A program made the position numbers and the translations under genes. A stretch of 64,000 nucleotides of DNA from Streptomyces halstedii (GTDB taxonomy: Bacteria > Actinomycetota > Actinomycetes > Streptomycetales > Streptomycetaceae): NCBI GenBank assembly GCA_000720535.1, contig JOAZ01000026.1:1-64000 (forward strand), given 5' to 3'. Positions 61,381 through 64,000 of the stretch are shown in pieces; within the stretch, counting starts at the first letter, position 1; the number at the start of each line of letters is the position of its first letter. The notes under the pieces are model-generated. The model was given only the letters and a program-made list of their open reading frames with translations, searched no databases and was not told the DNA's origin.

Positions 61381-61602
61381 ATGACCGTTGAAGGCCGGGC
61401 GTCCGGTGCCGGGAGGATCGGCGCGCGCCGCGACAGGTGCGTGGGGGCGGGGCAGTGCGTGCTCGCCGCGCCGGCCGTCTTCGACCAGGACGAGGAGGAC
61501 GGACTCGTACGCGTCCTCGACGAAGAGCCGCCGGTGTCCCAGTCGGACGCCGTGCGCGAGGCCGTGTGGGCGTGCCCGTCCGGCGCTCTCGACCTGCGGT
61601 AG
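61381..61602 (+). CDS. Single-cluster (3Fe-4S) ferredoxin
   Basis: The 73-residue ferredoxin has Cys20-x5-Cys26 (RCVGAGQCVLAAPAVFDQDE) and Cys65 in the final ACPSGAL. This three-cysteine pattern is that of Streptomyces 3Fe-4S ferredoxins, which donate electrons to P450s. No P450 is adjacent. It precedes an ABC peptide-type binding protein by 145 bp, probably on the same transcript, so its partner may lie beyond the right edge. Confidence 0.88.
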   Translation: MTVEGRASGAGRIGARRDRCVGAGQCVLAAPAVFDQDEEDGLVRVLDEEPPVSQSDAVREAVWACPSGALDLR

Positions 61603-61747
61603 CCCCGGCGGGGCACGAACCGGCGGCGGCGCGGCTCCCCGGTGCCCGCACCCGTCGTGCGCCGCCCGTCCTCGCGACGGCCTCGTCGCGCGCGCCGTGG
61701 AATTCCCCCGGCGCGCGGTTCAGCTCAGCGGAACGTCAAGGAGAAAC

Positions 61748-63334
61748 ATGTCCAGACAGTTCGACCGCCGCGCCTTCCTGCGTCGCGGTGCGGCCGGAGC
61801 CGCGGCTCTGGCGGTGGGGCCGGGCCTGTTGGCGGCGTGCGCCACCGACGAGCCGCGCCCCGGACGGAAGCCGGGGGCGGGTTCCCCGCCCCGCTCGGGC
61901 GGCACCCTGCGCGCCGCGTTCGTCGGAGGGGGCGCCTCCGAGACGCTCGACTTCTTCAAGGGCCCCTCGGCACTGGACCTGGTGCGCGCCCGGGCCTGGC
62001 ACGGCACCCTGGGCAACCTCGACCCCGAAGGGCCCGACGGGGTGCGCTACGGCGTGCTCAAGGGGATCGACGTCTCCGACGACCTGTCGGCCTACACGCT
62101 GCACGTGCGGCCGGGCGTCCGCTTCACCGACGGCTCCGAGCTGACCTCCGCCGACATCCTGCACTCGCTCGGCGCCCTCGCGGCCCGGAGCACCCTGCCG
62201 GTGTACCGGCTCGCCGCCGCGAACTTCGACCTCGCGCGCGCCAAGGCCGACGGTGATCTGAAGGTCGTCCTGCCCACCCTCCGGCCCATCGCGGACGGCC
62301 GCATGATCCTCTGTCAGGGCAACTTCCTGGTCGTCAAGGACGGCACCAAGAACTTCCGTGAGGGCATGCCCAGTTGTGGCCCCTTCCGGCTGACCGGGTT
62401 CACGGCCGGCCAGGGATCGGCCTTCGAACGCTACGACGACCACTACGGTCACGTGCCCCACCTGGACGGTCTGGAGCTGCGGTCGATCGCCGACTCGACC
62501 GCCAGGGCCGGGGCGCTCACGAGTGGGGAGACCGACTTCGCCCACGACCTCTCCCCGGTCACCGCGCGCACCCTCGCGGACGACGGGAAGGTCCGGCTCG
62601 TCCCGACGAAGAGCCCCTACCTGGTCGGGCTCTCCTTCCAGATGAACATGAACACCGAGCCGTTCGCCGACCCGCGGGTGAGGGAGGCGTTCAAGCTCGC
62701 GGCCGACCGGGAGGCCATGGTGAAGACGGTGTTCTACGGAAACGCGGAGATCGGCAACGACCTGCCGTCCATGGGCTTCCCGGACTACGCCGAGGGCCTG
62801 CCCCAGCGCGCCCACGACCCGGAGCGGGCCCGCAAGCTCCTCAAGGAGGCCGGCGCCGACGGGATGAGGATCCAGCTGACGACCGGTCCCGAGACGCCGG
62901 GCATGGTGGAGATGGCCACCCTCTTCGCCGAGGACCTGAAGAAGGCCGGTGTCCGGGCGTCGGTCCGTGAACTGCCCGCGGGCCAGCTCTACGCCGACTT
63001 CGCCGCCTACGCGGCGCTGCCGCTGGCGGGTTCGTACCAGATGCCCATCCCCGCGCTGTCGACCTATCAGATGAACACGGCGGGCGGATCGCCTTCGGCG
63101 TTCGGCTGGAAGCAGGCGGAGACCGACGCCCTGGTGGCGAAGGCCCGCGCCGAGAGCGACCGGGCCGAGGCGAAGAAGCTGGGCACACGCGCGCAGCGCT
63201 CCCGCTGGGAGGAGGGCAACCAGGTGCTGCCGGTCTTCAAGCCGAACCTGAACGCCCAGGCCGAGGGGGTCGGCGGGATCGGCGACGACCTCTTCGAGCA
63301 GTTCCCCGGCTTCTCCCAGGCCTCCCTGGGGTGA
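61748..63334 (+). CDS. ABC transporter substrate-binding lipoprotein (DppA/OppA type)
   Basis: The 528-residue family-5 extracellular binding protein has an N-terminus that combines a Tat-like motif (DRRAFLRRG) with a lipobox (LLAAC, near residue 26), so it is a predicted Tat-exported lipoprotein. The SBP_bac_5 fold shows YTLHVRPGVRFTDGSELTSADI, MPSCGPFRLTGF, FADPRVREAFKLAADREAMV and DLPSMGFPDYA. Ligands of the family are peptides, nickel chelates or other small molecules. The ATG at 61748 follows AAGGAG. Its stop overlaps the start of the permease gene. Confidence 0.9.
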   Translation: MSRQFDRRAFLRRGAAGAAALAVGPGLLAACATDEPRPGRKPGAGSPPRSGGTLRAAFVGGGASETLDFFKGPSALDLVRARAWHGTLGNLDPEGPDGVRYGVLKGIDVSDDLSAYTLHVRPGVRFTDGSELTSADILHSLGALAARSTLPVYRLAAANFDLARAKADGDLKVVLPTLRPIADGRMILCQGNFLVVKDGTKNFREGMPSCGPFRLTGFTAGQGSAFERYDDHYGHVPHLDGLELRSIADSTARAGALTSGETDFAHDLSPVTARTLADDGKVRLVPTKSPYLVGLSFQMNMNTEPFADPRVREAFKLAADREAMVKTVFYGNAEIGNDLPSMGFPDYAEGLPQRAHDPERARKLLKEAGADGMRIQLTTGPETPGMVEMATLFAEDLKKAGVRASVRELPAGQLYADFAAYAALPLAGSYQMPIPALSTYQMNTAGGSPSAFGWKQAETDALVAKARAESDRAEAKKLGTRAQRSRWEEGNQVLPVFKPNLNAQAEGVGGIGDDLFEQFPGFSQASLG

Positions 63335-64000
63335 GGGTGATCGCCTTCGCCGGCCGTCGCCTCGCGGGGGCGGCCGTCCTGCTGGTGCTGCTGTCAGGCG
63401 TGATCTTCGCGGCCACGGCCGTCCTTCCGGGGGACGCCGTCAGCGCGGTCGCCGGGGTGGACGCCTCCGAGGCGCAACGCGCCGACGTCCGGGCCGGACT
63501 CGGCCTGGACCGGTCCGCCGCCGAGCGGTACGCGTCCTGGGTGGCCGGTGCCGTCCGCGGAGATCTGGGCAACGGCTTCGTCGGGGACCGGCCGGTCACC
63601 GAGGTCGTCGCCACCCGCCTGCCCAACAGCCTGCTGCTCGCGGGGCTGACCCTCGCGGTCACGGTGCCGCTCGCCACGCTGCTCGGTCTGTGGACCGGGC
63701 TGCGCGGCGGCGGTGCCGACCGGCTGGTCGCCACGGGTGCCCAAGTCATCGCGGCCATACCGGAGTTCGTCATCGCCGCGCTGCTCGTCGCGGTGCTCGC
63801 GGTAGGGCTGGAGGTCTTCCCGCGCGTCTCCCTCGTCCCCTTGGGCGGCACCCCGCTCGACGTGCCGCGCGCCCTGGTCCTGCCCGTGCTGACGCTCAGC
63901 GCGGTCGGCCTCACCGTCGCCACCCGACTGCTGCGCGTCTCCGTCGCGGACGCGGCGGCCACCCCCTACTGCGAAGCTGCACGACTCAACGGCGTACGCG
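63331..64000 (+). CDS. ABC transporter permease, DppB type (partial, runs off window)
   Basis: The frame starts at a GTG overlapping the binding-protein stop (GTGA) and is open for 223 codons to the window end. The first helix is LAGAAVLLVLLSGVIFAAT, followed by VLPGDAVSAVAG, the typical DppB extracytoplasmic start. The BPD_transp_1 part has NSLLLAGLTLAVTVPLATLLGLWTG, IAAIPEFVIAALLVAV and an ATRLLRVSVADA..YCEAARLNGVR segment, the EAA loop that contacts the ATPase. A GTG at 63337 is an alternative start. Confidence 0.88.
   Translation, partial: MRVIAFAGRRLAGAAVLLVLLSGVIFAATAVLPGDAVSAVAGVDASEAQRADVRAGLGLDRSAAERYASWVAGAVRGDLGNGFVGDRPVTEVVATRLPNSLLLAGLTLAVTVPLATLLGLWTGLRGGGADRLVATGAQVIAAIPEFVIAALLVAVLAVGLEVFPRVSLVPLGGTPLDVPRALVLPVLTLSAVGLTVATRLLRVSVADAAATPYCEAARLNGVR

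Overview
The window is a piece of a Streptomyces chromosome. The evidence is the very high GC content, the strong G/C bias at third codon positions, frequent GTG/TTG starts, ATGA/GTGA operon junctions, and lineage-typical families: DUF397/WhiJ-like cassettes, GH46 chitosanases, a LAL-type LuxR giant, GntR/UTRA, ROK and mycolic-type secreted proteins with Tat or lipobox signals. No rRNA, tRNA or CRISPR array is seen. The only mobile DNA is the last 99 bases of an IS481-like transposase at the left edge.

Left part (1-15.8 kb): a secreted LTD/OB/EEP nuclease; two GNAT acetyltransferases; a VOC protein; a 14-helix MFS exporter coupled to a thiol-dependent hydroquinone reductase; a DMT transporter; an AlkZ-like DNA glycosylase; a GAF-LuxR regulator divergent from two coupled acyl-CoA synthetases; a small conserved protein; another GNAT; and a zinc-ribbon protein.

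The core (15.8-27.9 kb, then 34.5-37 kb and 41.4-43.8 kb) is a purine and ureide catabolic system. It runs from 8-oxoguanine deaminase and an NCS2 permease through uricase, HIU hydrolase, OHCU decarboxylase and allantoinase to glyoxylate disposal by glyoxylate carboligase, hydroxypyruvate isomerase, tartronate semialdehyde reductase and malate synthase. A catalase fits removal of uricase-derived H2O2, and a MobA-like cytidylyltransferase fits cofactor maturation for xanthine dehydrogenase. An IclR protein (AllR type) is divergent from allantoinase. The promoters carry two distinct operator classes. Class A is TTCCG-N5-CGGAA, 15 bp, mostly as tandem pairs at exactly 21-bp pitch (gcl, hyi, allR/allB; one copy at aceB). 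Class B is TTCAAC-N5-GTTGAA, 17 bp (katA, the uricase operon, aceB, allB). Allantoicase and glycerate kinase are not in the window.

Inserted between these blocks (28-34.4 kb) are two GH46 chitosanases, one exported and one lipoprotein, flanking an SH3 protein; an alpha/beta hydrolase without its nucleophile serine; a fibronectin-III lipoprotein behind a chitinase-promoter-type element; and a WhiJ/Scr-like cassette with three DUF397 genes.

Right part (37-64 kb): a two-component system next to an ABC exporter; an aldo/keto reductase; a TetR regulator divergent from a P450-thioesterase pair; an Idh/MocA dehydrogenase and GntR pair leading into a sugar-type ABC importer and a ROK kinase; a Gly/Ser-rich membrane protein; a 1.15-kb stretch with a decayed regulator remnant and two strong hairpins; an intact LAL regulator; a subtilase; and the start of a ferredoxin plus peptide-type ABC transporter operon that runs off the right edge.
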